40,662 nucleotides of DNA from CAZVRZ01 sp964629965. GTDB taxonomy: Bacteria; Chloroflexota; Anaerolineae; Anaerolineales; UBA4823. Shown one piece after another: positions 33,794-40,662 of the stretch. The notes under the pieces are model-generated. The model worked only from the letters and a program-made list of their open reading frames with translations, searched no databases and was not told the origin of the DNA. Location of the stretch: positions 1 through 40,662 of the forward strand of contig CAZVRZ010000030.1 in assembly GCA_964629965.1 (NCBI GenBank), read 5' to 3'. The translations under genes and the position numbers were made by a program. Numbering within the stretch: the first letter of the stretch is position 1; each line of letters opens with the position of its first letter.

Positions 33794-34329
33794 TCTACAG
33801 CCAAGTGTTCAAAGTCAGAATGTAGAAGACCCATATATAGAGCCGCCAATCGTTCGCCACGCAATAAGAACTCGTCACGCAAAATGCCTTCAAGAGTAAA
33901 TCCAAGTTTGTTGTAAACGTTGATTGCCCGAAAATTGCGAGCATGTACTATTAGCCAGATTTTATGGAGAGATAATTCATTAAAGCTATGATTAATCGCC
34001 AGATACATTCCGGTCAATCCTATTCCTACACCGCGATGAACCGGCTCCCCGATATAAACTGAGAGGCGGGCTGTTGCCAGGAAATCATCTATCCGATCGA
34101 TAACCACATTCCCAACATGCGCGTCGTTTAGTAAAATCGCAAACACACGCATATCATTGGCTTTTTGAGCATGTGCAATCCATTCGACAGTCCGTTCCAT
34201 GGATGGGCTGTTACGCAACCCCAGATTTTCACTGATATCCGAGTCGCACATCCATCGGTACATATTAGCGGCGTATTCTGGCTGTAGCGTTCCTATTGTA
34301 ACAGCGCTATTCAGGTGTAACAGGCTCAT
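33784..34329 (-). CDS. GNAT-family N-acetyltransferase (RimJ/RimL-like)
   Basis: 181 residues. VGNVVIDRIDD, SVYIGEPVHRGVGIGLTGMYLAINHSFNEL and HARNFRAINVYNKLGFTLEGILRDEFLLRG form the acetyl-CoA-binding GNAT core. Members in sugar clusters include WecD (dTDP-Fuc4N to dTDP-Fuc4NAc) and PseH. In this position it is a good candidate to acetylate the amino sugar made by the WecE-like enzyme. It could also acetylate a different amine. Confidence 0.85.
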   Translation of the reverse strand: MSLLHLNSAVTIGTLQPEYAANMYRWMCDSDISENLGLRNSPSMERTVEWIAHAQKANDMRVFAILLNDAHVGNVVIDRIDDFLATARLSVYIGEPVHRGVGIGLTGMYLAINHSFNELSLHKIWLIVHARNFRAINVYNKLGFTLEGILRDEFLLRGERLAALYMGLLHSDFEHLAVEWS

Positions 34330-35260
34330 TAACCTTTTTTATATACTCCTTAATTGCATATGTAGGGCGTTCAATAGTACGGGCAAAAATGCGTGCTATG
34401 TATTCCCCGATAACTCCTAAGGCAAATAGCTGTGCTCCGGAGAAAATAGTAATAATTGATGCCAGGAAAGGGAAACCCGGCAAACTGCCCTCGATAAGAT
34501 AGCGCCCCACGATATAAAACAATATAAATATGCCGATAATCGTGAGGAAAAAACCAATCAGGCTGGCTATTCTTAATGGGGCTGTACTGAAGCCAGTGAT
34601 AATCAACATAGTTTGATTAAACAATTTCAAAAAGTTGTAATTGGATCTTCCGACGAATCGCGGCTGAAGATCAACTTTCACGGCAGTAAATTGGGTCGTT
34701 CCCCATGATAGCAATACATCAAACAATACGTTGGGGCTTTGATAATTAGCAAACGCATTCCGGAGATCTGTTCGCAGAGCGCGGAATGCACTGATATCCT
34801 TGATACTTTTAATGCCCATTGCATTAGCCATGGCTATTTTAGTAAGGCGCGATAACAGATTTCGCCAGATAGAATGAGGTAGTTTATAGGGTACCCCATA
34901 AACTACGTCACTATCTTCAGTGAGTTTTTTTAGCAGATGCGGGATTTCTTTTGGCGGATGTTGTAAATCATCATCCATTGTGATTGTTATGCCATACCTG
35001 GCTTCACGCAGCCCGCACAGCAGTGCATTATGCTGCCCATAATTTCTCATCAGGTTAATCCCCAGTATATGTGTATCTAGCTGAGCCATGTTTTGGATCA
35101 CAGACCAGCTCTGATCTCGGCTGCCATCATTTACAAGGATAATTTCAAATGCAGATGAAATTGCGGGCATTATTTCCAACAGCTGACGTATCAATTCAGG
35201 TAAAGATTCCTGGCTGTTATACACTGGGATAACGACTGAACAGGTAGGATTGGTTTGCAT
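34307..35260 (-). CDS. Membrane GT2 glycosyltransferase, ArnC/GtrB/DPM1-like
   Basis: 317 residues. CSVVIPVYNSQESL, IILVNDGSRDQSW and ITITMDDDLQHPP (the metal site) form the GT-A domain; two C-terminal membrane helices (about 225-290) close the protein, as in ArnC and GtrB. These enzymes load a sugar onto undecaprenyl phosphate. The lipid-linked monosaccharide would be used outside by a GT-C enzyme, of which three are in the window. The stop overlaps the GNAT start by 23 nt. Confidence 0.9.
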   Translation of the reverse strand: MQTNPTCSVVIPVYNSQESLPELIRQLLEIMPAISSAFEIILVNDGSRDQSWSVIQNMAQLDTHILGINLMRNYGQHNALLCGLREARYGITITMDDDLQHPPKEIPHLLKKLTEDSDVVYGVPYKLPHSIWRNLLSRLTKIAMANAMGIKSIKDISAFRALRTDLRNAFANYQSPNVLFDVLLSWGTTQFTAVKVDLQPRFVGRSNYNFLKLFNQTMLIITGFSTAPLRIASLIGFFLTIIGIFILFYIVGRYLIEGSLPGFPFLASIITIFSGAQLFALGVIGEYIARIFARTIERPTYAIKEYIKKVNEPVTPE

Positions 35261-35282
35261 GACTATCCTTATTGTGTCTTAT

Positions 35283-35372
35283 TTAACGAAGCAGCAAATT
35301 CATAAATCGGACAAACCGTACCCAAGACCAACCCGGGCGACAAAAAATGGGGGATAATATTTTTCGGGGCAT
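35283..35372 (-). CDS. 29-residue small ORF with strong ribosome-binding site
   Basis: ATG at 35372, TAA at 35283-35285, AGGAG 6-7 nt before the ATG and 12 nt after the stop of the acyltransferase gene. The peptide is basic and aromatic (PRKILSPIFCRPGWSW, then WVRFVRFMNLLLR). It may be a small membrane-associated peptide or the first codons of a truncated gene. I do not recognise it. It fills most of the 124-nt gap between the acyltransferase and the ArnC-like gene. Confidence 0.4.
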   Translation of the reverse strand: MPRKILSPIFCRPGWSWVRFVRFMNLLLR

Positions 35373-35384
35373 GGTTTACTCCTG

Positions 35385-36128
35385 TCAGGAAGGCTGGCTT
35401 ATCTCCTTTGCAGGGACTCCACCGACAACTTTTCCTTGTCCGACATCCTTGATCACAACAGCCCCGGCCGCGATAACCGCATGATCACCGATGGTCACCC
35501 CGCCCAGAATAGTAGCATTTGCGCCAATCCATACATTATTACCAATGGTAATTGGTTTGCCAAAATACCGTTTATCAACCAATTGACCTCCCGCGCGATA
35601 TTCATGGTTCCCGGTTACAAGGATAGCGCCCGGACCAATAAGAACATTTTCGCCCATAAAAATACCACCCTGGCCCGAGCTAACCGTGCTATGAATGCCG
35701 AACCAACAGTTCGGACCGGCAACAATTCCTTCGCCAGGACGAGAGTCTGATGTGTACGTACAGATATAAGAGCCAAACATCACCCGACAATTGTCACCTA
35801 AGAAAATTTCTGCCTGCGAGGCATGCAGGCGGCATTGACGATCTATGTAGACCCCTTTTCCGAAATGGATCTGGCTCATATATAGAAATTGCGTTCCATC
35901 CTCAATAAAAACCATTCGATTTGAATGACTTTGCCATAAAATTGAATATCCAAGAGCCCGCCCGACAACGCCTAATGGGGTTGGCAGCCAGGACAACAGG
36001 GCTTGAGACGATTGCTCTAGCAGAAGCCGTCCAATGCCAGCCGCACGGCTTTGAACATAGAGAGAAACGAGAGAAGAAAAACGATTATTAAGATAATCCC
36101 TCAGCCGGGGTTGTGGTTCAGGATTCAT
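35385..36128 (-). CDS. Hexapeptide-repeat (LbH) acyltransferase
   Basis: 247 residues. After an N-terminal helical region the LbH repeats begin (IHFGKGVYIDRQCRLHASQ, IFMGENVLIGPGAILVTGNHEY), followed by FGKPITIGNNVWIGANATILGGVTIGDHAVIAAGAVVIKDV. This is the sugar O-acetyltransferase pattern, with the catalytic His in GNHEY. It probably O-acetylates a glycan residue. It overlaps the GtrB-like gene by ATGA. Confidence 0.88.
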   Translation of the reverse strand: MNPEPQPRLRDYLNNRFSSLVSLYVQSRAAGIGRLLLEQSSQALLSWLPTPLGVVGRALGYSILWQSHSNRMVFIEDGTQFLYMSQIHFGKGVYIDRQCRLHASQAEIFLGDNCRVMFGSYICTYTSDSRPGEGIVAGPNCWFGIHSTVSSGQGGIFMGENVLIGPGAILVTGNHEYRAGGQLVDKRYFGKPITIGNNVWIGANATILGGVTIGDHAVIAAGAVVIKDVGQGKVVGGVPAKEISQPS

Positions 36129-37129
36129 GATATCGCTCTTTCTTCATGGTGGCTAATGCTTTTTGACGAAATATCATGATGTTGTCCGGTTGGGTATTCG
36201 ATCATACGTTCAATAATAAACATGGGTCTTTTTCGAGTTGCATCAAGGTTACGCCATAAGTATTCTCCCATAATGCCCAGCATAACCAGTTGCACTCCCG
36301 ATATAATGAGCACTACCGCCATCAATGTTGCCCATCCCTGCACAGTGACCAAATTAAACACTCGCATGATAATGATTATCAGCGCATAAATTCCCCCTAA
36401 ACCTGCAATCGATAAACCAAGCATGGAAGATATACGCAGCGGCAAGTAAGAAAAAGCGGCAAATGCGTCGATAAAATACTTAACCTTTTTACCAAAGGTC
36501 CATCTGGATTGCCCATGCTCTCGCTCGACTCGCTCATATTCAACCAGTTGGTATGGATAGCCTGCCCACAGGATTAATCCTATCAAATGGGGATTTCTCT
36601 CTTCGCATTCCAACAGCGTATTCGTTACCCGGCGATCAATCACAAAAAAGCCAATGCCCTGAGGCGAAAACCCTTTAAAAACCAATTTCTTGAACAGCCA
36701 ATTAAACCATCCCGCAAAAAGACGGGTTAGCCACGGATCGCCATGGCGATCTTTACGTACGGCCAAAACTACCGGAGCGCCTTGTTCCCATAGGCGGATC
36801 ATATCCGGTAACAATTCCGGCGGGTCCTGCAAATCCGCAGCAATAAATCCGACACAATCCCCTTGGGCATATTTCATCCCAGCTAAAATAGCCACATTTG
36901 AGCCAAAGTTTCGCACCAACTTGATCACGCGGATTCTTGCATCCTGAGCTGCCAGAGCACATAAAACATCATAGGATTCATCTTGCGAACCATCATCCAC
37001 ATAAATAAATTCAAAGCGATCTTCAGGCGCTGAATCAGCCAATAAAATCAATCGGCGAGACAGAGCAGGTAGACTGGAAGCGTTGAAATATACCGGGATG
37101 ATAATAGAAACCAGAGACATTTGAACCAT
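36125..37129 (-). CDS. Membrane GT2 glycosyltransferase, GtrB/DPM1-like
   Basis: 334 residues. VSIIIPVYFNASSL, IYVDDGSQDESY and VGFIAADLQDPPELL (D-x-Q-D-P) form the GT-A domain; two C-terminal membrane helices (about 235-305) give the ArnC/GtrB topology. It probably makes a polyprenyl-phosphate-linked sugar. It differs from the other ArnC-like protein in the metal-site motif (AADLQDP against TMDDDLQHP), so the two probably use different sugars. The ATG overlaps the stop of the next gene by one base (TAATG). Confidence 0.9.
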   Translation of the reverse strand: MVQMSLVSIIIPVYFNASSLPALSRRLILLADSAPEDRFEFIYVDDGSQDESYDVLCALAAQDARIRVIKLVRNFGSNVAILAGMKYAQGDCVGFIAADLQDPPELLPDMIRLWEQGAPVVLAVRKDRHGDPWLTRLFAGWFNWLFKKLVFKGFSPQGIGFFVIDRRVTNTLLECEERNPHLIGLILWAGYPYQLVEYERVEREHGQSRWTFGKKVKYFIDAFAAFSYLPLRISSMLGLSIAGLGGIYALIIIIMRVFNLVTVQGWATLMAVVLIISGVQLVMLGIMGEYLWRNLDATRKRPMFIIERMIEYPTGQHHDISSKSISHHEERAIS

Positions 37130-38058
37130 TACGAAACACTGAGAATATGCAGGAACTCATCATAATCACGAATATAGTCATCCGGATCATACACATCTGA
37201 AGCAAGAACCAGGAGCACTGCATCCGCAGAATATTTATATTGGATGCCCCAGGTCATAGGTGGAAGATACAAACCCAGGTTGGGCCGGTCAAGGGTGATT
37301 TCCTTCCGATTTTGGCCATCATCCACAACAATGGCACAAGAACCTTTCACACAAACCAGGAATTGGTGCAAAGTTTTATGCGCATGTTCGCCTCGCACTT
37401 CCTTACCAGGCACATCAAACACCAAAAAATACCGCTTGGGCAGAAATGGCATCGTTTCTGTTTGAGCAAAGCTCAAATTGCCCCTTAGATCTTTAATAAA
37501 TGGCAGTTGGTAAGCCTTGACCCCGCCTATGCCAACCTCCGAAATGGCTGTTTGCTGATCGGGAACAAAAATCTCTTTAGATATGTGGGCTGGCTCAGAA
37601 ACATATCCTTTAATCCGGGCCGGGTTCCCAACGACAACTGCATTGGGCGGTACATCCTTGGTAACAACGGCGCCCGCGCCAATCATGGCGTTCCGGCCAA
37701 TTGTAATTCCCGGCAAGAGGGTCGCGTTTGCGCCTATCGAAGCGCCTCTCTTGACAACTATGCGTGCAGGTTTATCCATATACTGTTTGCTGCGAGGAAA
37801 TGGATCGTTGGTAAAAGTGGCATTCGGGCCGACAAACACATCGTCTTCAATGGTTATACCATTCCAAAGCTGTACCCCACACTTGATCGTTACACGATCC
37901 CCTAGTACAACATCATTCTCGATGAAGGTCTGATCACAAATATTACAGTCTTTACCAATTACTGCGCCAGGCAGGATATGAGCAAATGCCCATACCCGCG
38001 TCCCTTCCCCAATATGTTCTGTTTCTACCAAGGCGTTCGAGTGTTTAAAATATCCCAT
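37129..38058 (-). CDS. Bifunctional N-acetyltransferase / dTDP-4-keto-6-deoxyglucose 3,4-ketoisomerase (FdtC + FdtA fused, FdtD-like)
   Basis: 309 residues. Residues 1 to about 150 are an LbH acetyltransferase (WNGITIEDDVFVGPN, KRGASIGANATLLPG, IGAGAVVTKDVPPNAVVVG) with the ATFTNDPFPRS loop of dTDP-amino-sugar acetyltransferases. Residues 175-309 are a cupin of the FdtA/WxcM family: RGNLSFAQT, then RGEHAHKTLHQFLVCVKGS with the RGEHAHK metal/active site (222-228). The isomerase makes dTDP-3-keto-6-deoxygalactose and the acetyltransferase finishes dTDP-Fuc3NAc. The step between them, transamination, is supplied by the next gene upstream. A fused order of this kind is known as FdtD in Shewanella (from memory). 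Confidence 0.88.
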   Translation of the reverse strand: MGYFKHSNALVETEHIGEGTRVWAFAHILPGAVIGKDCNICDQTFIENDVVLGDRVTIKCGVQLWNGITIEDDVFVGPNATFTNDPFPRSKQYMDKPARIVVKRGASIGANATLLPGITIGRNAMIGAGAVVTKDVPPNAVVVGNPARIKGYVSEPAHISKEIFVPDQQTAISEVGIGGVKAYQLPFIKDLRGNLSFAQTETMPFLPKRYFLVFDVPGKEVRGEHAHKTLHQFLVCVKGSCAIVVDDGQNRKEITLDRPNLGLYLPPMTWGIQYKYSADAVLLVLASDVYDPDDYIRDYDEFLHILSVS

Positions 38059-38067
38059 GGCGACCTC

Positions 38068-39201
38068 TCAGTGACCTCGCCCCAGTGTTGCCAACTCTTG
38101 TTGAAGAACATCGGTGACTTGTTCTACCTCAGGCAAAGTCAATTCCGCAAAACATGGCAATGACAATACCTGCTGAGCAGCTTCCTCGGTCCGTGGAAGA
38201 TATCCTGTTCGGAATCCCAAGTCAGCGCAAGAATGCTGCAAGTGATCAGGGATTGGATAATGGACATCGCAGCCGATACCCTGCTCCTTTAGCGTGTGAA
38301 GTAAACGGTCTCGCTCTGGATGGCGCACCACATAAAGATGGGCAACGCTAGCATCTCCTCTTATGACAGGCAAACGTAGATTCGTTCCATGAAGGTTGAC
38401 TTCATAGGCTTGCGCTACTGCCCGGCGAGCTGCATTCCATTGGTCCAGGAGAGGCAGCTTAGCACGTAATACAGCCGCTTGCATCTCATCCAACCGACTG
38501 TTTCGCCCGCCTGCCAGGGATGACTCGTACTTCCGAGTCCAACCATACTGCCTGAGTAAGCGAACTTTTGCAGCCAGGTTGCCATCCGAAGTGACAATTG
38601 CTCCCCCATCCCCCACCGCTCCCAAATTCTTGGTAGGATAAAAACTAAAACAACCAATATCTCCCCAGATTCCAGCCTTCTTGCCTTCCCATACTGCTCC
38701 ATGCGCCTGGGCGCAGTCCTCTATCAGGGGAAGTCCATGTTGTTTGACAATCTTGAGAATCTCTGGGACATTAGCCATAGTCCCATATAGATGCGTTAAA
38801 ATTACGGCCTGACTGCGCGGTGTAATCGCAGCCTCGAGGCAATGCGGATCCATGAGCAATGAATCCGGCTCGATTTCCACAAAAACCGGACTGGCGCCTA
38901 TGGAACGGATAGCCGTTGTGCTATACATACCCGCGTTTGCCACCGTGATCACTTCGTCGCCAGGTGCAATCCCCAGGGCACGCAGCCCAATCTCCAGGGC
39001 ATCCGTCCCATTCGCTAATCCCACACAATATGTTGCACCACAATAAGCTGCAAATTCATATTCAAAAGCCTCTACCTCGGGCCCCAAGATATACCAGGCG
39101 CTTTGCATGACGCGCTGCACAGCCTGATTCAAAAGGATCTGATTCTGCAAATACTGGCGCTTGAGGTCATTCAATGGAACTGGCTTATGGTTAGGCATCA
39201 T
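38068..39201 (-). CDS. fdtB: dTDP-3-amino-3,6-dideoxyhexose transaminase (FdtB-like)
   Basis: About 377 residues from MMPNHKPVP. DegT/DnrJ/EryC1 aminotransferase: LANGTDALEIGLRALG, GDEVITVANAGMYS, the Asp in LIEDCAQAHGA, and the PLP lysine in FSFYPTKNLGAVGDGGAIVT. ALYVxRHP-like VAHLYVVRHPERDRL follows. The position next to the ketoisomerase/acetyltransferase fusion argues for 3-amination to dTDP-Fuc3N. The start ATGATG overlaps the stop of the GT-C gene, and GGA lies just before it. An upstream GTG/ATG reading is possible but would overlap more. Confidence 0.85.
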   Translation of the reverse strand: MMPNHKPVPLNDLKRQYLQNQILLNQAVQRVMQSAWYILGPEVEAFEYEFAAYCGATYCVGLANGTDALEIGLRALGIAPGDEVITVANAGMYSTTAIRSIGASPVFVEIEPDSLLMDPHCLEAAITPRSQAVILTHLYGTMANVPEILKIVKQHGLPLIEDCAQAHGAVWEGKKAGIWGDIGCFSFYPTKNLGAVGDGGAIVTSDGNLAAKVRLLRQYGWTRKYESSLAGGRNSRLDEMQAAVLRAKLPLLDQWNAARRAVAQAYEVNLHGTNLRLPVIRGDASVAHLYVVRHPERDRLLHTLKEQGIGCDVHYPIPDHLQHSCADLGFRTGYLPRTEEAAQQVLSLPCFAELTLPEVEQVTDVLQQELATLGRGH

Positions 39202-40501
39202 TTCCGTCGTCGGGTGTAGCCAGTTCATTTCCGGTTGGAATAAACTTTTCTAGCAGATAAAGTAAGCCGGCTGAGGCGTACATAATGACTATCAAGATCA
39301 TCGGGATGCCATAGCGCGTCGAGCCATATGTCAGAACAGATGAAAAACTAATTACCAAAGGAATGCCAAGCAGCGGGAAAGCCAATAGCCATTTTTTTCG
39401 GAAGATCCACAGGCCAATCAATGCCAGGCTTAAGAATACCAGATAGGGTGGGCCAGCTAGGGCAACCAGCTTCGGGTTTATTCGGCGTTGATCCTGCACT
39501 CCCAAGGAAAGTGGAGACCACAAACGGAACAATTTATTTGGCACCAGTCGAAGAAATTTATCTGGATTCTCTTTAATCCAAGTCAGGGCAAGTTGAGTAA
39601 ATTTCTGGCTACTCTGCACTTCATTCATACCATCCCAACCGAACCACATACGCTCAGGGTAATCATCATCTGGCCAGTTTTTTTTCTCCAGATAAACCCC
39701 TCCTCCCCTTGCCAGATCGTTATTCCCGGTCCATAAACCGGCCCCAGCCAGGGAAGATAGAGGCACAAACGAATGGAAAACCATATAGTTTCGTATCACC
39801 CAGGGTGTAAGGATGATGCCAATTCCTGCACAAAACAAGGCTGCATTAAGTAATGGTTTTTTGAAAACGCCGAAGAAAAAGATCCATACCACAAACACAG
39901 GCGCCCACAAAGCCGAATTGGGATGGGTCAGACTGGTCATACCAAATAGTATCCCCGATACCAGTGTAAGCAACCAGCGATGATCAGTGATCGCTCTATA
40001 TAGTAATAATACAGAGGCGAACTCCAGGAAAAAGGCTAAAGATTCTGTATAGAATTCACCACTCAGGTAAATGGTCAGGGGGTATATTGCCCAACCAAGG
40101 GAAGATATAAAAGCTATCTTCGCATTAAATACTAGCCGAGCGATCCCATATAAACAAAGAACGGTTAGCGCGCTTAGTAAAACTTGCACGATACGGGCAG
40201 CTGCCAGGCTATAATTCGTCAAGGCGTAAATCGAAGCCAAAAATAACGGGTAGATCGGTGGACGAAAAGCAGTTGGCTCGCTCCAATCATTCACATACCC
40301 TTCGCCTAAAAGCATTCTTTTTGCCAGCAAGTTGTATGAAATACCATCCAATGTGGGCGGCGTGTTGATTCCCAAAATAAAACAAACATAACCTAATCGC
40401 AGCGCCAGGGATAACAAAAATATGATCAATAAGTAGGCGCCTGTATGTTTCTCCGTCCAGCCAACGACCCTTACCAGATTCGTCCAAAAAACTTTGTACA
40501 T
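39191..40501 (-). CDS. Membrane GT-C glycosyltransferase (PMT/ArnT-like)
   Basis: 436 residues with about ten membrane helices. LDGISYNLLAKRMLLGEGYVNDWSEPTAFRPPIYPLFLA is the conserved N-terminal loop of the dolichyl-phosphate-mannosyltransferase-like (PMT_2) family, with the acidic D early in the loop and the RPP element. ESLAFFLEFAS and SLTHPNSALWAP follow. It acts on the outer membrane face with a polyprenyl-phosphate sugar. AACGAGG lies 5 nt before the ATG, and a hairpin (40501-40524) includes the start. First gene of the window's run of glycan genes. Confidence 0.88.
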   Translation of the reverse strand: MYKVFWTNLVRVVGWTEKHTGAYLLIIFLLSLALRLGYVCFILGINTPPTLDGISYNLLAKRMLLGEGYVNDWSEPTAFRPPIYPLFLASIYALTNYSLAAARIVQVLLSALTVLCLYGIARLVFNAKIAFISSLGWAIYPLTIYLSGEFYTESLAFFLEFASVLLLYRAITDHRWLLTLVSGILFGMTSLTHPNSALWAPVFVVWIFFFGVFKKPLLNAALFCAGIGIILTPWVIRNYMVFHSFVPLSSLAGAGLWTGNNDLARGGGVYLEKKNWPDDDYPERMWFGWDGMNEVQSSQKFTQLALTWIKENPDKFLRLVPNKLFRLWSPLSLGVQDQRRINPKLVALAGPPYLVFLSLALIGLWIFRKKWLLAFPLLGIPLVISFSSVLTYGSTRYGIPMILIVIMYASAGLLYLLEKFIPTGNELATPDDGNDA

Positions 40502-40662
40502 TGGGGCCTCGTTTCAATGCCCAACAATCGGGCTAATTGCATTCTCACCGCGATACATAACAACCTTGCTCATATTCCACCACTCTCTTCAACTTGATGA
40601 AAAGAACTTCACTACCGGACAAGTTGCGGATAACCATGCGAAAAATCTGTGAAAGAAACAGG
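40502..40662 (-). other. Leader region of the first gene; no gene seen
   Basis: No convincing coding sequence or promoter. A 19-codon ORF can be read here but has no support. TTGGGGC at 40501-40507 pairs, with one bulged base, with GCCCAA at 40519-40524 and would fold over the start codon of the GT-C gene. Whether the operon extends further right cannot be told. Confidence 0.4.

Noticed and set aside
40545..40604. 19-codon ORF upstream of the first GT-C gene
   Set aside because: Too short, weak ribosome site, no recognisable pattern.
1..40662. tRNA, rRNA, riboswitch or integrase/IS elements
   Set aside because: None could be recognised on either strand, so island mobility is inferred only from composition and broken genes.

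Overview
The window looks like the middle of a large bacterial surface-polysaccharide (glycan) island. Every convincing gene is on the minus strand, so the genes are transcribed from right (40.5 kb) to left. There are about 35 intact genes: roughly 14 glycosyltransferases, one membrane sugar-1-phosphate transferase, sugar-nucleotide enzymes, modifying enzymes and export machinery. Gene style points to an environmental bacterium, perhaps a Chloroflexota/Anaerolineae-type lineage. That assignment is an inference from general resemblance (GmhA/HddA heptose genes, mixed GT4/GT-C content, no LPS core genes); no taxonomic marker is present.

Region by region in transcription order. At 40.5-37.1 kb are a GT-C mannosyltransferase-like protein, an FdtB-type aminotransferase and a fused acetyltransferase/3,4-ketoisomerase (FdtC+FdtA type), which together fit dTDP-Fuc3NAc synthesis. 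At 37.1-34.3 kb are two ArnC/GtrB-like membrane GT2 enzymes flanking a hexapeptide acetyltransferase and a 29-residue small ORF. At 34.3-31.1 kb are a GNAT acetyltransferase, a WbqC-family protein, a methyltransferase and a WecE-type aminotransferase, fitting dTDP-Fuc4N(Ac). At 31.1-27.4 kb are the ABC polysaccharide exporter Wzm/Wzt, then an acetyltransferase and a methyltransferase. At 27.4-18.5 kb are four GT4 and two GT2 enzymes, a membrane-anchored sialidase-like beta-propeller and a sugar nucleotidyltransferase. At 18.5-13.5 kb are an O-antigen ligase/polymerase (Wzy/WaaL fold), a GT-C-like membrane protein and two GT2 enzymes. At 13.5-12.3 kb sits a housekeeping deoB, followed by possible gene debris. 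At 12.1-2.9 kb are a GT-C enzyme, a GT4 enzyme, the initiating polyprenyl-glycosylphosphotransferase, HddA, GmhA, a GalE-like epimerase, a Wzz/BY-kinase fusion and a zinc-ribbon protein, closed by a hairpin terminator near 2.84 kb. Beyond it are a PF14907-type nucleotidyltransferase with its own probable promoter and, at the left edge, the 5'-truncated, twice-frameshifted remains of a pglZ defence gene.

Working model (inference): the phosphotransferase starts a lipid-linked glycan, the cytoplasmic GT2/GT4 enzymes extend it, the amino-sugar, heptose, methyl and acetyl genes decorate it, and it leaves by Wzm/Wzt. The Wzz/BY-kinase and Wzy-like protein suggest a second, Wzy-dependent branch or a hybrid system. 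No Wzx flippase, RmlA/RmlB, GmhB or clear HddC is present, so these must lie outside the window. Base composition changes sharply along the island: 3-10 kb is visibly GC-rich, while 15.6-18.5 and about 26.2-29.64 kb are AT-rich. One of these boundaries falls inside wzt.
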